64,000 nt of DNA from Methanosarcina sp. UBA289 (lineage in GTDB: Archaea > Halobacteriota > Methanosarcinia > Methanosarcinales > Methanosarcinaceae). A program made the position numbers and the translations under genes. Under the pieces are notes generated by a model, which made no database searches, had not been told where the DNA came from, and worked only from the letters and a program-made list of their open reading frames with translations. Positions 36,256 to 45,071 of the stretch are shown piece by piece (the first letter of the stretch is position 1; each line of letters starts with the position of its first letter). The DNA is taken from contig DAKJ01000018.1 of assembly GCA_002496565.1 (NCBI GenBank), positions 573,298 through 637,297 on the forward strand, in the 5' to 3' direction.

Positions 36256-37041
36256 ATGGATTCTTCACTTATCGATCTTGTTTTCCGCTCTGATAAGAGA
36301 AAAAACCTTCTTATATTGCTGGATAGTGGCTCAAAAAATATTGATGATATTAAGAATACACTTGATGTTACAGCCACCTCAATCCTTCCCCAGATAAAGA
36401 AATTGATAGATCAAGATCTTATTGTCCAAGAAGATAAGATGTATAAACTTACAGTCTTGGGAGAGTTCATAATCAAGAAGATAAAACCCCTAATAAGTGC
36501 TCTTGAGGTAGTGGAGAAAAACAACTCTTACTGGACAGGTCACGACCTTAATGCAATCCCGCGTCACCTGCTGGAGCGTATAGCCGAGCTGGGAGATTGC
36601 ACCTTTATAGAGCCCGACCTGAATCATATCTATGAACCTTCCCAAGAAATAATTGACAGCATGGCCAATGCAAAGCATGCTTCGACCTTTGCTTCATATT
36701 TCAACCCTGCCTATCTCTCCCTTTACGTTGAGCTTGGTAGAAAAGATGCCGAACTTTGTCTGAATTTTACTCAGTCTGTCTGGGATCATTTATCAAACGA
36801 ACACTCAAATATGATAAATGAATTAATGGGCATGGATAATGTAAGTCTGTATGTTTCCAAAGAAGGAATAAAGCTTACTGAGGTTACTGTAACTGATAAG
36901 ACAATGATGCTGGGTCTTTTTGATAAAAAAGGAAAATTCGACCAGCAATTCATTATTAGCTCTGAACCTAGCGCCCTTTTATGGGGTCAGGAGCTGTTCG
37001 ATTATTTCAAGAGGCTTTCCAGACTGGTAAATAAGATATGA
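36256..37041 (+). CDS. Msr-like transcription regulator (winged helix + FilR1), copy 2
   Basis: 261 residues. Winged helix (SSLIDLVFRSDKRKNLLILL; DIKNTLDVTATSILPQIKKL) then the FilR1 domain (YWTGHDLNAIPRHLLERIAE). Msr proteins act as activators or repressors of individual mta operons, so this and its neighbour are the prime candidates to control the mtaCB operon 8 kb upstream. The FilR1 domain probably senses a small ligand; none is visible from sequence. Confidence 0.87.
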   Translation: MDSSLIDLVFRSDKRKNLLILLDSGSKNIDDIKNTLDVTATSILPQIKKLIDQDLIVQEDKMYKLTVLGEFIIKKIKPLISALEVVEKNNSYWTGHDLNAIPRHLLERIAELGDCTFIEPDLNHIYEPSQEIIDSMANAKHASTFASYFNPAYLSLYVELGRKDAELCLNFTQSVWDHLSNEHSNMINELMGMDNVSLYVSKEGIKLTEVTVTDKTMMLGLFDKKGKFDQQFIISSEPSALLWGQELFDYFKRLSRLVNKI

Positions 37042-37153
37042 ATGAAAAAATACAGATCTAGATAAACCTCAGCTAATTACAAGGGCAATGATAGTACTTA
37101 AAAATCAAGAAAGAAACGTTTTGAAAGAACTACTGTTTGGAAATTGTTATGAT

Positions 37154-37163
37154 GTATATAAAA
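37154..37163 (+). promoter_or_regulatory. TATA box of the second island regulator
   Basis: GTATATAAAA in the 334-base spacer between the two regulator genes. It predicts a transcript start near 37190 and a leader of about 185 bases, so the two regulators can be expressed separately. Confidence 0.5.
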
Positions 37164-37375
37164 GCGTAATGAAAAGTAATTATAACATTTAGCAGTAATA
37201 CTCTGATGATAAAAAAGGGTAGTTTTCTTTATATCCCCGGTGTAGATTCCAAGGAGCCTTTGTCTAATCATAAACTACAATGGCAAGGGATAAAGGCACA
37301 GGAAGCTCAGAGTCTTCTGGTATAGAGATATACAATGTAAGATATAATAGGATGAGACCTAAGAGAGGGAATTAG

Positions 37376-38164
37376 ATGGAGTCATCATTATTGGATGTTC
37401 TCTTTCTTTCAGAAAAAAGGAAAAATCTACTTTTGTTGCTTCTGGACGGACCCAAGAACATTGAAGAGATTAAAAGTACACTTGATGTCCGCTCAAGCCC
37501 GATAATGACCCAGATAAAGATATTGATGAAGCAGGATCTTGTTGTTGAGAGTAACAGGCTCTATAAACTTTCCAGTATCGGAGAGATTCTAGTCCCGAAG
37601 ATGAAGACAATCCTTGAAACATTTAGCGTTTTCGATAAAAACCACGATTACTGGATAAACCAGGATATGACATCAATTCCTCCTGAATTTCTGGACGATA
37701 TAGGAAAGCTCGGAAACTACATCGAAGTAAATCCGGACCGGAATCATGTATTTGAATATCCTAAAGAAGTTGTAGAGCATCTTTCAGAATCAGAAAAAGT
37801 TAGGATTTCATCCTCCTTTTTCCTGCCTATATATCCATCCCTGTGCATAGAGCTTGCCGCAAAAGGTACGGATATAACATTGGTATTTACGGAATACGTT
37901 TATGACAGAATGCTCAACGACTATAAAAAGGAACTTGAGCATTTCCTGAACTTGAGACATACCAAACTGTATGTCTGCAACAATAATAATATGAAGATTG
38001 CTTCAAGCATCGTCACGGAAAAGTTCATGGCACTTTCTCTTTTTTGCAACAGTGGGATTTACTACAATCATAACCTGGTAAGTTTTGATGAAAGCGCACT
38101 TAAATGGGGAAAAGAACTTTTCGATCACTACAAAGGTATAGCAAGACCTATTACTAAAGTCTGA
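37376..38164 (+). CDS. Msr-like transcription regulator (winged helix + FilR1), copy 3
   Basis: 262 residues of the same architecture as its neighbours (SSLLDVLFLSEKRKNLLLLL; EEIKSTLDVRSSPIMTQIKI; NHDYWINQDMTSIPPEFLDD; VSFDESALKWGKELFDHYKG). It is closer to the copy at 13356 in its last 30 residues (SFDESALKW shared exactly) than to copy 2. Pairs of Msr genes, one per mta operon side, often act together in this genus. Confidence 0.87.
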   Translation: MESSLLDVLFLSEKRKNLLLLLLDGPKNIEEIKSTLDVRSSPIMTQIKILMKQDLVVESNRLYKLSSIGEILVPKMKTILETFSVFDKNHDYWINQDMTSIPPEFLDDIGKLGNYIEVNPDRNHVFEYPKEVVEHLSESEKVRISSSFFLPIYPSLCIELAAKGTDITLVFTEYVYDRMLNDYKKELEHFLNLRHTKLYVCNNNNMKIASSIVTEKFMALSLFCNSGIYYNHNLVSFDESALKWGKELFDHYKGIARPITKV

Positions 38165-38339
38165 AAATCGCTTCCGAGTCCCTAAACCCAAACCGTCAGC
38201 CAGTTTTGAATAAAGAGAAAAAAGCTCGATTTAGAGGCAAGTGCCGCTCTTCTTCCGAGCATAAAATTGACTTCTTTCTGGACAGAAAATTCAGTACAGA
38301 ATGTAAGGCAAGAAAGTATAGGTCAAGAAAGCAGAAGTT

Positions 38340-38737
38340 TCATTTTACCTTGATCGTGGCGTTCATTTCAGGAAAACCTTGGACAACAAAGCGGTAAATT
38401 CCAGCTTCATTAAAAATGTGCGTGAAAGGCACTTTGTATGAAAGTTTTTCATCCAGAAATAGCCCATCTTCACTAACAAGAATGTAATTACCCTGTCTTT
38501 TGTTGCTCCACCAGGAAACGGCATCATCTTTTGAGATATACAGTTCCGGAGGTCTGACTGCTCCGTAATTCTCAAGACGGACAATGTAGAATTCTCTAAT
38601 TTTGAAGACGTGTCATCTTCCGGCTGTATTGTCGCCCTTGCTTCCGGCATTGAAGAATAGAATCGTCAGGTGCAGGCTCATTGTCTTCAGCACAACCTGC
38701 GGCTATAAGAATATCAATACCATATCACAAGTAACAT
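38340..38737 (-). pseudogene. Decayed lipoprotein gene
   Basis: On the minus strand the frames can be stitched into a lipoprotein: a signal end ILIAAGC with a lipobox cysteine, then AEDNEPAPDDSIL, MPEARATIQPEDDTSS, KIREFYIVRLENYGAVRPPE, LYISKDDAVSWWSNKRQG, LVSEDGLFLDEKLSYKVPF and THIFNEAGIYRFVVQGFPEM, ending at a TGA complementary to 38340-38342. At least three frame changes separate these segments (in the signal peptide, near 38658 and near 38605), so the gene is dead. Proteins with this kind of sequence are, as far as I recall, common surface proteins in Methanosarcina. Confidence 0.65.
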
Positions 38738-38825
38738 CAGAATTTTCCTTTTAATAAATACCTCTCTTTTTACTTAGATACTAGAAAGTTTAGATCATAT
38801 TCATTACCTTTTTGATATTGAGGAA

Positions 38826-39056
38826 CCGGAATAAGAGTAAAGTAAAAAGAATATCTTGGAAAAAAGAAACAAAAAAAGAAGCAATAATAGATAGGAAAGA
38901 TAGAAAAAAGGACGGAAGAAGCATGTGAGGGAAAAAAGAAGAGAAAAAGAAGAAAGCGGTGAGAAAAAAGAAGGAAAATTGAGGAAGATAGATGGAAAGT
39001 GAAACCGAAATGTAAAAAGTAATAGAAGCAAAATAAAAATCAAGCAAAAGTAAAAC
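38826..39056. repeat. Low-complexity purine-rich tract
   Basis: About 230 bases where the plus strand is almost only A and G (for example GAAAAAAGAAGAGAAAAAGA). Both minus-strand frames read through it as Phe/Ser/Leu-rich artefacts. No gene; it separates the dead lipoprotein gene from the tRNA. Confidence 0.75.
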
Positions 39057-39094
39057 GAAAATTTATTGAAAAAATAAGATAAAGATAAGATTTA

Positions 39095-39166
39095 CGTCCC
39101 GACTGAGACTTGAACTCAGGTCTAAGGCTCCGCAGGCCTCAAGGATATCCACTACCCTATCGGGAC
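39095..39166 (-). tRNA. tRNA-Arg (anticodon GCG)
   Basis: A 72-base cloverleaf on the minus strand: acceptor GUCCCGA with UCGGGAC, anticodon stem GAGGC/GCCUU with loop CUGCGGA (anticodon GCG, reading CGC/CGU), T-arm CUGAG-UUCAAGU-CUCAG, discriminator G. No intron; CCA is not encoded. Confidence 0.95.
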
Positions 39167-39339
39167 ACAAGCGAGCAACACTCATAAGCACATTCAAGGA
39201 TATAAACTTTATTCCTGAAGCGACGGCTCAACCCCTGATTTGCAGTTTTGACCTTGGCCTGAAAGTTGAGAAAAAAATCCTGCTTCTCCGACATCACTAT
39301 CAATAAAGATTAAATGCAACAAGTTCGTTTTTATAATTT

Positions 39340-40524
39340 ATGTCGATGACTATAGGACTTGCAGGAAAACCCAATGCGGGGAAATCCACTTTTTTCAAAG
39401 CTGCTACACTTGCAGACGTTGAAATTGCAAATTATCCTTTTACAACTATCAATGCAAATCATGGAGTTACTTATGTGCGGGTCGAATGCCCCTGCAAAGA
39501 GAAGGAAAAGAGATGCGGGAAATGTGTGGATGGTGTCAGGCTCGTCCCAATTGATATAATTGACGTTGCCGGACTTGTCCCTGATGCGTACAAAGGAAGG
39601 GGACTTGGGAATACTTTTCTGGATGAGCTCAGGCAGGCTCAGGCAATAATTCATGTAGTAGATGCCTCAGGTGGGACTGACGCCGAGGGCAACCCTGTAG
39701 ATATAGGAGATCACGACCCTCTTGATGATGTAGCTTTCCTGAACAGGGAGATTACGATGTGGCTCTATGGAATTCTGGAAAGAAATTGGTTCAAGCTTGC
39801 TAGAAAAATCCAGGCCGAAGGACTCAAGCTCGAAGTCGTAATTGCAGAACAGCTTGCCGGAGCAGGAATAAGAGAGTCCCATGTAAATGCAGCTTTGATG
39901 GAAACAGGGCTTGCAAGGCTGGACCATGTTAAATGGAGTGAAGAGGATATGATCCGGCTCTGCGACGCAATGAGAGAGATCAGCAAGCCTCTGCTTATCG
40001 CCGCAAATAAAGCCGACATCGCCCCAAGAGAAAACTTGGATAAGCTTAGAGATCTTGATAGAATAGTAGTGCCTGCAAGTGCAGCAGCCGAACTTGCACT
40101 TAAGTCTGCAGCAAAGAACGGGCTTATCAAGTACAGTCCCGGAGAAGGAAAGTTTGAAATTCTTGGAGGGGACCTTACAAAAGCCCAGAAAAAAGGTCTC
40201 GAAGCTATTCAGAAAGTGATCGAGAGGCTTGGAAGTACAGGTGTCCAAGAGTGTATAAACAGGACTGTCTTCGAGCTTCTGGATCTTATTGTTGTATATC
40301 CCGTAGAAGACGAAGGAAAATGGTCCGATAAAAGCGGGAATATGCTTCCTGATGCGTATCTTATGAAAAGAGGCTCTACCTGCCATGACCTTGCTTATCA
40401 GATTCACACTGAAATAGGGGACCGATTTTTGTATGCGGTAGACGCAAGGACAAGGCTCAGGCTTGGGGAAAAGCATGAAATGCAAAATGGGGATGTAATC
40501 AAGATCGTATCCACTGCAAAGTAA
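39340..40524 (+). CDS. ychF: YchF/OBG-family GTPase (archaeal type)
   Basis: 394 residues. G1 loop GLAGKPNAGKST, G2/G3 region NYPFTTINANHG and DVAGLVP, G4-type NKAD, and a C-terminal TGS domain (YAVDARTRLRLGEKHEMQNG, DVIKIVSTAK). A cysteine cluster in the G domain (ECPCKEKEKRCGKC) is seen in archaeal members and may bind zinc. The family binds ribosomes and nucleotides; the bacterial and human members prefer ATP. The ATG has no ribosome site and little leader, so the transcript may be leaderless. Housekeeping gene. Confidence 0.92.
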   Translation: MSMTIGLAGKPNAGKSTFFKAATLADVEIANYPFTTINANHGVTYVRVECPCKEKEKRCGKCVDGVRLVPIDIIDVAGLVPDAYKGRGLGNTFLDELRQAQAIIHVVDASGGTDAEGNPVDIGDHDPLDDVAFLNREITMWLYGILERNWFKLARKIQAEGLKLEVVIAEQLAGAGIRESHVNAALMETGLARLDHVKWSEEDMIRLCDAMREISKPLLIAANKADIAPRENLDKLRDLDRIVVPASAAAELALKSAAKNGLIKYSPGEGKFEILGGDLTKAQKKGLEAIQKVIERLGSTGVQECINRTVFELLDLIVVYPVEDEGKWSDKSGNMLPDAYLMKRGSTCHDLAYQIHTEIGDRFLYAVDARTRLRLGEKHEMQNGDVIKIVSTAK

Positions 40525-40660
40525 ATACCCAATAATAACCCGATAAAATCGAGAAAACTATCATCAGGAACAGACCTGGAAAGAACTATGAAGTTGCGAT
40601 GAACAACGGAAAAGATGAAATAGTGGATTGCTTTAGCTTGTCAGGGAGGATATCTACCAG

Positions 40661-41335
40661 ATGGATTTACTTTCTTTTGCATATCCGGTCTATGAGAAGT
40701 ACCTGACCTGGCAAATAGCCAGAGAATCTTCAAATATTCCCAGGCATGTAGCAATCATACTCAAGGAGACTGACCTCTTTGACCCTAAAGGAATGGAGAG
40801 GCTCATAACCGCACTCTACCTTTTTAGGAAATCCAGAGTAGAGATTGTGAGTGTCTATGTAGATATCCTGAAAACTGATCCGGCTTTAAAAGCTGAAATC
40901 GCATCAACGCTCAAAGCCAGGTTGGAAAAGAGCTTTTCTAACCTTCCTGCCAGTACGGGTTATAGAATTCACGGTGTTGACGGAGAGGTAAATAGCACTG
41001 TCCCTGGAAAGGATTTCTTTGTTTATGTATCACTGGGATTTGGAGGAAGAGATGAGATTACGAGGGCTGTACTGACTATCCTTGACGAGGTTAAAGCAGG
41101 AACTGTCAAGCCTGAAGAGGTGGACGAAAAAATGCTCGAATCCCATCTCCTTGTTAATCATGAGCCTGATATCATGATCCGCTCGGGAGGGCAGAAGCTT
41201 TCGGACTTCCTGGTGTGGCAGTCCGTGTATTCTGAACTTTATTTTACAGATGTCAACTGGAAAGATGTACGAAAGGTTGACTTGATGAGAGCTATTAGGG
41301 ATTTTCAGAAAAGAAAGAGAAGATACGGAAGGTGA
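40661..41335 (+). CDS. Degenerate cis-prenyltransferase-like protein (NgBR-type partner?)
   Basis: 224 residues of the UPP synthase family. The C-terminal substrate-binding part is well kept (IMIRSGGQKLSDFLVWQSVY, SELYFTDVNW). However, the catalytic N-terminal motif DGNGRWA is replaced by KETDLFDP (PRHVAIILKETDLF), and the basic residue of RLSNF is lysine. The protein ends KRKRRYGR, which fits the C-terminal RxG motif of NgBR, the non-catalytic partner of eukaryotic heteromeric cis-prenyltransferases. From memory, heteromeric archaeal enzymes of this kind are reported in Methanosarcina. Likely role: partner subunit in making the lipid glycan carrier; catalysis alone is unlikely. Confidence 0.82.
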   Translation: MDLLSFAYPVYEKYLTWQIARESSNIPRHVAIILKETDLFDPKGMERLITALYLFRKSRVEIVSVYVDILKTDPALKAEIASTLKARLEKSFSNLPASTGYRIHGVDGEVNSTVPGKDFFVYVSLGFGGRDEITRAVLTILDEVKAGTVKPEEVDEKMLESHLLVNHEPDIMIRSGGQKLSDFLVWQSVYSELYFTDVNWKDVRKVDLMRAIRDFQKRKRRYGR

Positions 41336-41341
41336 GGTGAA

Positions 41342-41881
41342 CTGGAATTCGGACAAGAACGCAAAAATCTCCGATATGCAGTTATCGTGTGCCCGAAATG
41401 TCGACAGCATGCCCAGATCACAGAAACCGGAAAAAATACCCTGAAATGCCAGCATTGCGGCGCTCTCCTGCAAACTAGAAAATTGAGAGTATTCCATTCA
41501 TCAGAGGATCTCGAAGACGCAGTGCTTTTTCGGACTCGCCTGCAAGCTGAAATCTCCGGAAAAGGTAACGAAACCTTTTCACTGACTTCGCTCCCAAAAG
41601 AGTCTCAATCCGAAACCCCCAAAACCGAGAGCCCAGCAAAAGAATTTAAATTTCCAGAAAGAAGCCCTTCCAACCCCAGCCCCAGCCCCCCAAAAAAAGA
41701 CCCAAAATTAGCTATCCTTGAAATTCTGAAAACTGCTGATGGAAAAATAGAAAAAGAAGAACTTCAACAGAAAGCTCTCGAAAAAGGAATAACTCAAGAA
41801 AAATTCAAAAAAATTCTCAAAACCCTCCTGGAAACAGGAGAACTTTACTCTCCCCAATCTGGGATTATAAAAATTGTATGA
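41342..41881 (+). CDS. Zinc-ribbon protein with C-terminal winged-helix-like domain (DUF5817-like)
   Basis: About 179 residues. The N-terminal zinc ribbon has two CxxC pairs (CPKCRQHAQ and CQHCGALL), then a proline/serine linker (about 75-115) and a C-terminal helix-turn-helix-like domain (LAILEILKTADGKIEKEELQ). The first GTG is at 41387, but the preceding in-frame residues (ERKNLRYAVIV) look like the family's real N-terminus. The frame opens at 41336 with only a CTG (41342) as start, right after GGTGAGGTGA. It follows the prenyltransferase-like gene by six bases. Probably a nucleic-acid-binding protein; specific role unknown. Confidence 0.72.
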   Translation: MEFGQERKNLRYAVIVCPKCRQHAQITETGKNTLKCQHCGALLQTRKLRVFHSSEDLEDAVLFRTRLQAEISGKGNETFSLTSLPKESQSETPKTESPAKEFKFPERSPSNPSPSPPKKDPKLAILEILKTADGKIEKEELQQKALEKGITQEKFKKILKTLLETGELYSPQSGIIKIV

Positions 41882-42346
41882 AACATAATTTATTATATAA
41901 TCCCAACCCAAGCCTGGCACATAATCAGTAAGTAACTAATCAGAATTCCATACCCATAGCCGGCAAGGAAAAACTAATCCAGGTTAAATCTCCAGAAAAA
42001 AGCTCAGAGAATATCATTTATAAATTTGCCCTTCTGAGAAAGCGAAATAATGCTCGTAATCCAAAGTCATCTTTCCTTAACAAATTGAAACGGTTTCTCT
42101 TACCCATAAATTAGCCTTTCTGAGCGAAGGACCTTCCTCCCGATAAGGGACTCGGGTGATGGAACTTGGGAGACAAAAATATATTAACTACGAAAAGATT
42201 TACTATAATTGAATTAAATAAGAATTGAATCCGTTTTGGGCAAGCTGAAAGACATAAGTTTTACTCAAAGAGTATTTAAAAGTTATTAAACTTTTGTCGC
42301 GATCACGAGCAATTCATTTTGATCATAAGGTATAACGGTGTTAAAT
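41882..42346 (+). promoter_or_regulatory. Leader/promoter region of nrpR
   Basis: 465 bases without a gene. A TATA-like TATTTAAAAG at 42270-42279 predicts a leader of about 40 bases. The phrase GCC(C)TTCTGAG-AAGCGAA occurs twice in loose form (about 42027 and 42113). I see no perfect GGTA-N6-TACC NrpR operator. Confidence 0.4.
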
Positions 42347-43318
42347 ATGATGGATCCACAAATTGAGCGAAAACTCATTGAAATTATGAGGGTGATTCAC
42401 GAAAGTGACAAGCCTATAGGTGCTCGGGCAATAGCTGATGAACTTAATAACCGAGGCTATGACATAGGAGAGCGGGCTGTCCGCTACCATCTAAGGATCC
42501 TAGATGAGAGAGGGTTTACACATAAACATGGGTATGCAGGTCGTACACTTACAGAGCTCGGAGAAAAGGAGATGAGCGACGCCCTCATCGCGGACCGTTT
42601 TGGCTTTGTAATATCCCGGATAGAAGAAATGGCTTTCAGAACCACATATAATCCTGAAACCAATGAAGGAGTAGTACCCGTAAATATTTCATATTTTGAT
42701 AAGGACGATTTAGAGACTGTAATTGATGTGGTCTCATATACCGCACACGAAGGGTATATGATAAGCCCCAGAGTAAGAATTATTGAAGAAGATGAGGAGC
42801 TTGTTTCCCTGCCTCCTGGAAAAATAGGAATAGCTACGGTATGTAGCGTTGCTTTCGATGGGCTCCTTCTCAAAGCAGGCATCCCTGTGGAACCTGCCTA
42901 CGGCGGAATTCTTAAGATAGAAGATCGAAAACCTGCACGGTTTTTAGATTTAATTTCCTACAGTGGGACATCAATCGATCCCATACAGATTTTCATGAGC
43001 AGGAAGACCACTTCTGTCCTTGAAGTGCTTGAAAAAGGAGAAGGTAGAATCCTTGCCAATATGCGGCAGATTAATTCCTCGGCTTATGAGAGGGCCAGAG
43101 AAGTTCTTAAAACGGTAGAAAAAGCAGGGCTTGCAGGGTATTTCCCTCCTGGAGAGATTGATGAAACCTTACTTGGAGCACCTGTTGAAACCGGGAAGTT
43201 CGGAATTGCAATCGTAGGAGGTATTAACGGCATCTGCGCCCTTGAAGAGACTGGAATTGAAATCAAAACGAATCCTGTCTCTGCTGTTATGGAATATAAA
43301 ACCATGACAGAAATCTGA
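42347..43318 (+). CDS. nrpR: Global nitrogen regulator NrpR (HTH form)
   Basis: 323 residues. N-terminal winged helix (about 8-65; IGARAIADELNNRGYDIGER, AVRYHLRILDERGFTHKHGY), then one NrpR effector domain (DUF128; PGKIGIATVCSVAFDGLLLK, PVEPAYGGILKIEDRKPARF). In methanogens NrpR represses nif, glnK and glnA genes and is released by 2-oxoglutarate. This single-effector-domain form with the DNA-binding head is NrpRI in Methanosarcina, which works with a separate headless NrpRII. ATG 42347 follows GGTG with suitable spacing; GTG 42338 is the alternative. The next gene follows after nine bases. Confidence 0.92.
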   Translation: MMDPQIERKLIEIMRVIHESDKPIGARAIADELNNRGYDIGERAVRYHLRILDERGFTHKHGYAGRTLTELGEKEMSDALIADRFGFVISRIEEMAFRTTYNPETNEGVVPVNISYFDKDDLETVIDVVSYTAHEGYMISPRVRIIEEDEELVSLPPGKIGIATVCSVAFDGLLLKAGIPVEPAYGGILKIEDRKPARFLDLISYSGTSIDPIQIFMSRKTTSVLEVLEKGEGRILANMRQINSSAYERAREVLKTVEKAGLAGYFPPGEIDETLLGAPVETGKFGIAIVGGINGICALEETGIEIKTNPVSAVMEYKTMTEI

Positions 43319-43327
43319 GGAAATCCG

Positions 43328-43990
43328 ATGTTCAGGCTTACTGTCATTTATGACAACAAAGCCAGCCAGGGTTTCACAGAAAGCTGGGGTTTTGCAGCTC
43401 TTATTGAAACCAGTAGTGAAACCCTTCTTTTTGACACCGGATGGGATGGACCTCTCCTTCTGAGGCATATGAAAAGTCTCAACATTGACCCGGTGAACAT
43501 CAGAAAATTAATCATATCTCACCAGCACTGGGACCACATAGGAGGCCTTCCCGAGGTTCTTCAGGTAAATCCAGGGCTTGAAGTCTATGTCCCTGCGTCT
43601 CTTTCGGAGAATCTGAAAAAAGAAATTGAGAAAAGGGCGAGTCTTATTGAAATAAAAGAGCCTATAGAAATCTCTCAGGGTATCAATAGTACAGGGGAAC
43701 TCGGAGACAAGGTAAAAGAACAGGCACTTGTTCTGGATACGGGAAATGGATGTTATGTGCTTACAGGCTGTGCTCACCCCGGGCTTGCCGAAATACTTGA
43801 TACTGTCAGCCGTTACGGGAAAGTAAAGGGAATTATCGGAGGACTTCACGATAACGAGGAATTTGAAAGGCTCAGAAGGATGGAACTTATAGCAGCAGGG
43901 CATTGTACCACTCACAGAGAAAGAATAAAACAGATTTTTCCAACGAAATTCATAGAAATCGAAGTAGGTCTGCGCCTAGAGCTGAAATAA
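43328..43990 (+). CDS. Metallo-beta-lactamase-fold protein (COG1237-like)
   Basis: 220 residues. The metal motif HxHxDH (ISHQHWDHIGGLPEV) and later ligands TGCAHPG and GLHD are present, giving a di-metal hydrolase-type site. COG1237 members are annotated as dihydropterin-forming synthases in methanopterin biosynthesis, but most are uncharacterised, so the reaction here is uncertain. It is coupled to nrpR with nine bases between, which may mean joint transcription rather than a nitrogen role. Confidence 0.82.
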   Translation: MFRLTVIYDNKASQGFTESWGFAALIETSSETLLFDTGWDGPLLLRHMKSLNIDPVNIRKLIISHQHWDHIGGLPEVLQVNPGLEVYVPASLSENLKKEIEKRASLIEIKEPIEISQGINSTGELGDKVKEQALVLDTGNGCYVLTGCAHPGLAEILDTVSRYGKVKGIIGGLHDNEEFERLRRMELIAAGHCTTHRERIKQIFPTKFIEIEVGLRLELK

Positions 43991-44219
43991 ATTGATAATC
44001 TAAATAATTAAAAAACTTCTATTTTAGAGATTTTGTATATAATCGTGTATTTGAAGTAATCTAAAAAGTTTTGTATTTTAACGCCTTAATTTTAAAGAAA
44101 AGATAAAATTTACAGAGAAGGTATAATTAGAAATAGAATGTCTTCTTAAAAGAATAAAAGATCGGTGGCAAATAACGGAAATTAGGTACCGGGATTTTTC
44201 GGCTTTTGACTTTTCCCGC

Positions 44220-44227
44220 CATATAAG
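44220..44227 (+). promoter_or_regulatory. TATA box of sufCB
   Basis: CATATAAG-type box in the 337-base spacer after the MBL gene. The predicted leader is about 80 bases. The rest of the spacer is AT-rich with nothing else I can name. Confidence 0.45.
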
Positions 44228-44327
44228 ACGCACTTGAATAAATACACTTTCAATTATTATTTTTTTAGAAAAGGTAAAAAATAGAGGGGAACCCATATCA
44301 AAAATGAAATAAAGGGAGAAAATATTG

Positions 44328-45071
44328 ATGCTCAAAATAGAAGATCTGACTGTAGAGGTCAACGGAAAAACTTTGCTTCATGACGTGAACCTCGAAGTCC
44401 AAAAAGGGTATACTAATGTACTTTTTGGGCCAAACGGAGCCGGGAAGTCAGCTCTGATGAGGACGATTATGGGCTTTAGTGAATACAGAGTTGTAAAAGG
44501 CAGGATTCTATTTAATGGGGAAGATATTACCGGCCTGTCTGTGGATGAGAGAGCCCGCCGTGGATTGGGAATTATGATGCAACGCCCTCCAGATATGTCC
44601 GGGATTAAACTGAAAGATCTTATAAAAGTGTTATCAAAAGGAAAGAAAAATCCAGAGGTTCTTGCCGAGAATCTTGATATGACACGTTTTATGGACAGGG
44701 ATGTGAATGTGGGTTTTTCTGGAGGAGAAATCAAACGTTCAGAGCTTCTGCAGCTTGCAGCCCAGAACCCGAGTCTTTACCTGCTTGATGAGCCTGAATC
44801 TGGAGTTGACCTTGTAAGCATAGAACAGGTAGGAATGACAATAAAGGGACTGCTTGAAGAAGGAGTGAACTGCCCTGGCGAAAGCTGTGAGAAAGGTAAA
44901 TCTGCCCTTATAATTACCCACACAGGCCAAATTCTGGATTATGTAAAGGCAGATAGAGGATACATCCTTTGTAATGGAACGATCATGTGCTCAGGAAACC
45001 CCTTGAAGATGCTGGAAGAAATAAAGAACAGAGGATATGAGGAGTGTATAAAATGCAGACTGATGAAGTGA
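44328..45071 (+). CDS. sufC: Fe-S assembly ATPase SufC
   Basis: 247 residues. Walker A GPNGAGKSA, signature FSGGEIKRSE, Walker B LYLLDEPESGVD, and SufC-typical phrases MQRPPDMSGIKL. It powers the SufBC scaffold that builds Fe-S clusters, essential in a methanogen. An insertion near residue 190 (VNCPGESCEKGK) adds two cysteines that most bacterial SufC lack. ATG 44328 is preferred over TTG 44325. The end overlaps the start of sufB by 19 bases. Confidence 0.92.
   Translation: MLKIEDLTVEVNGKTLLHDVNLEVQKGYTNVLFGPNGAGKSALMRTIMGFSEYRVVKGRILFNGEDITGLSVDERARRGLGIMMQRPPDMSGIKLKDLIKVLSKGKKNPEVLAENLDMTRFMDRDVNVGFSGGEIKRSELLQLAAQNPSLYLLDEPESGVDLVSIEQVGMTIKGLLEEGVNCPGESCEKGKSALIITHTGQILDYVKADRGYILCNGTIMCSGNPLKMLEEIKNRGYEECIKCRLMK

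Noticed and set aside
38790..39047. Phe/Ser-rich membrane-like frames on the minus strand
   Set aside because: They are the complement of a purine-only tract and have no start signals or family.
39667..40485. 272-residue frame on the minus strand inside ychF
   Set aside because: It is an antisense shadow of a well-conserved GTPase gene, with cysteine/phenylalanine-rich noise and no ribosome site.
44170..44180. GGTACC as an NrpR-type operator before sufC
   Set aside because: The NrpR site needs GGTA and TACC separated by about six bases; here they are fused, and a nitrogen link to sufCB is not expected.
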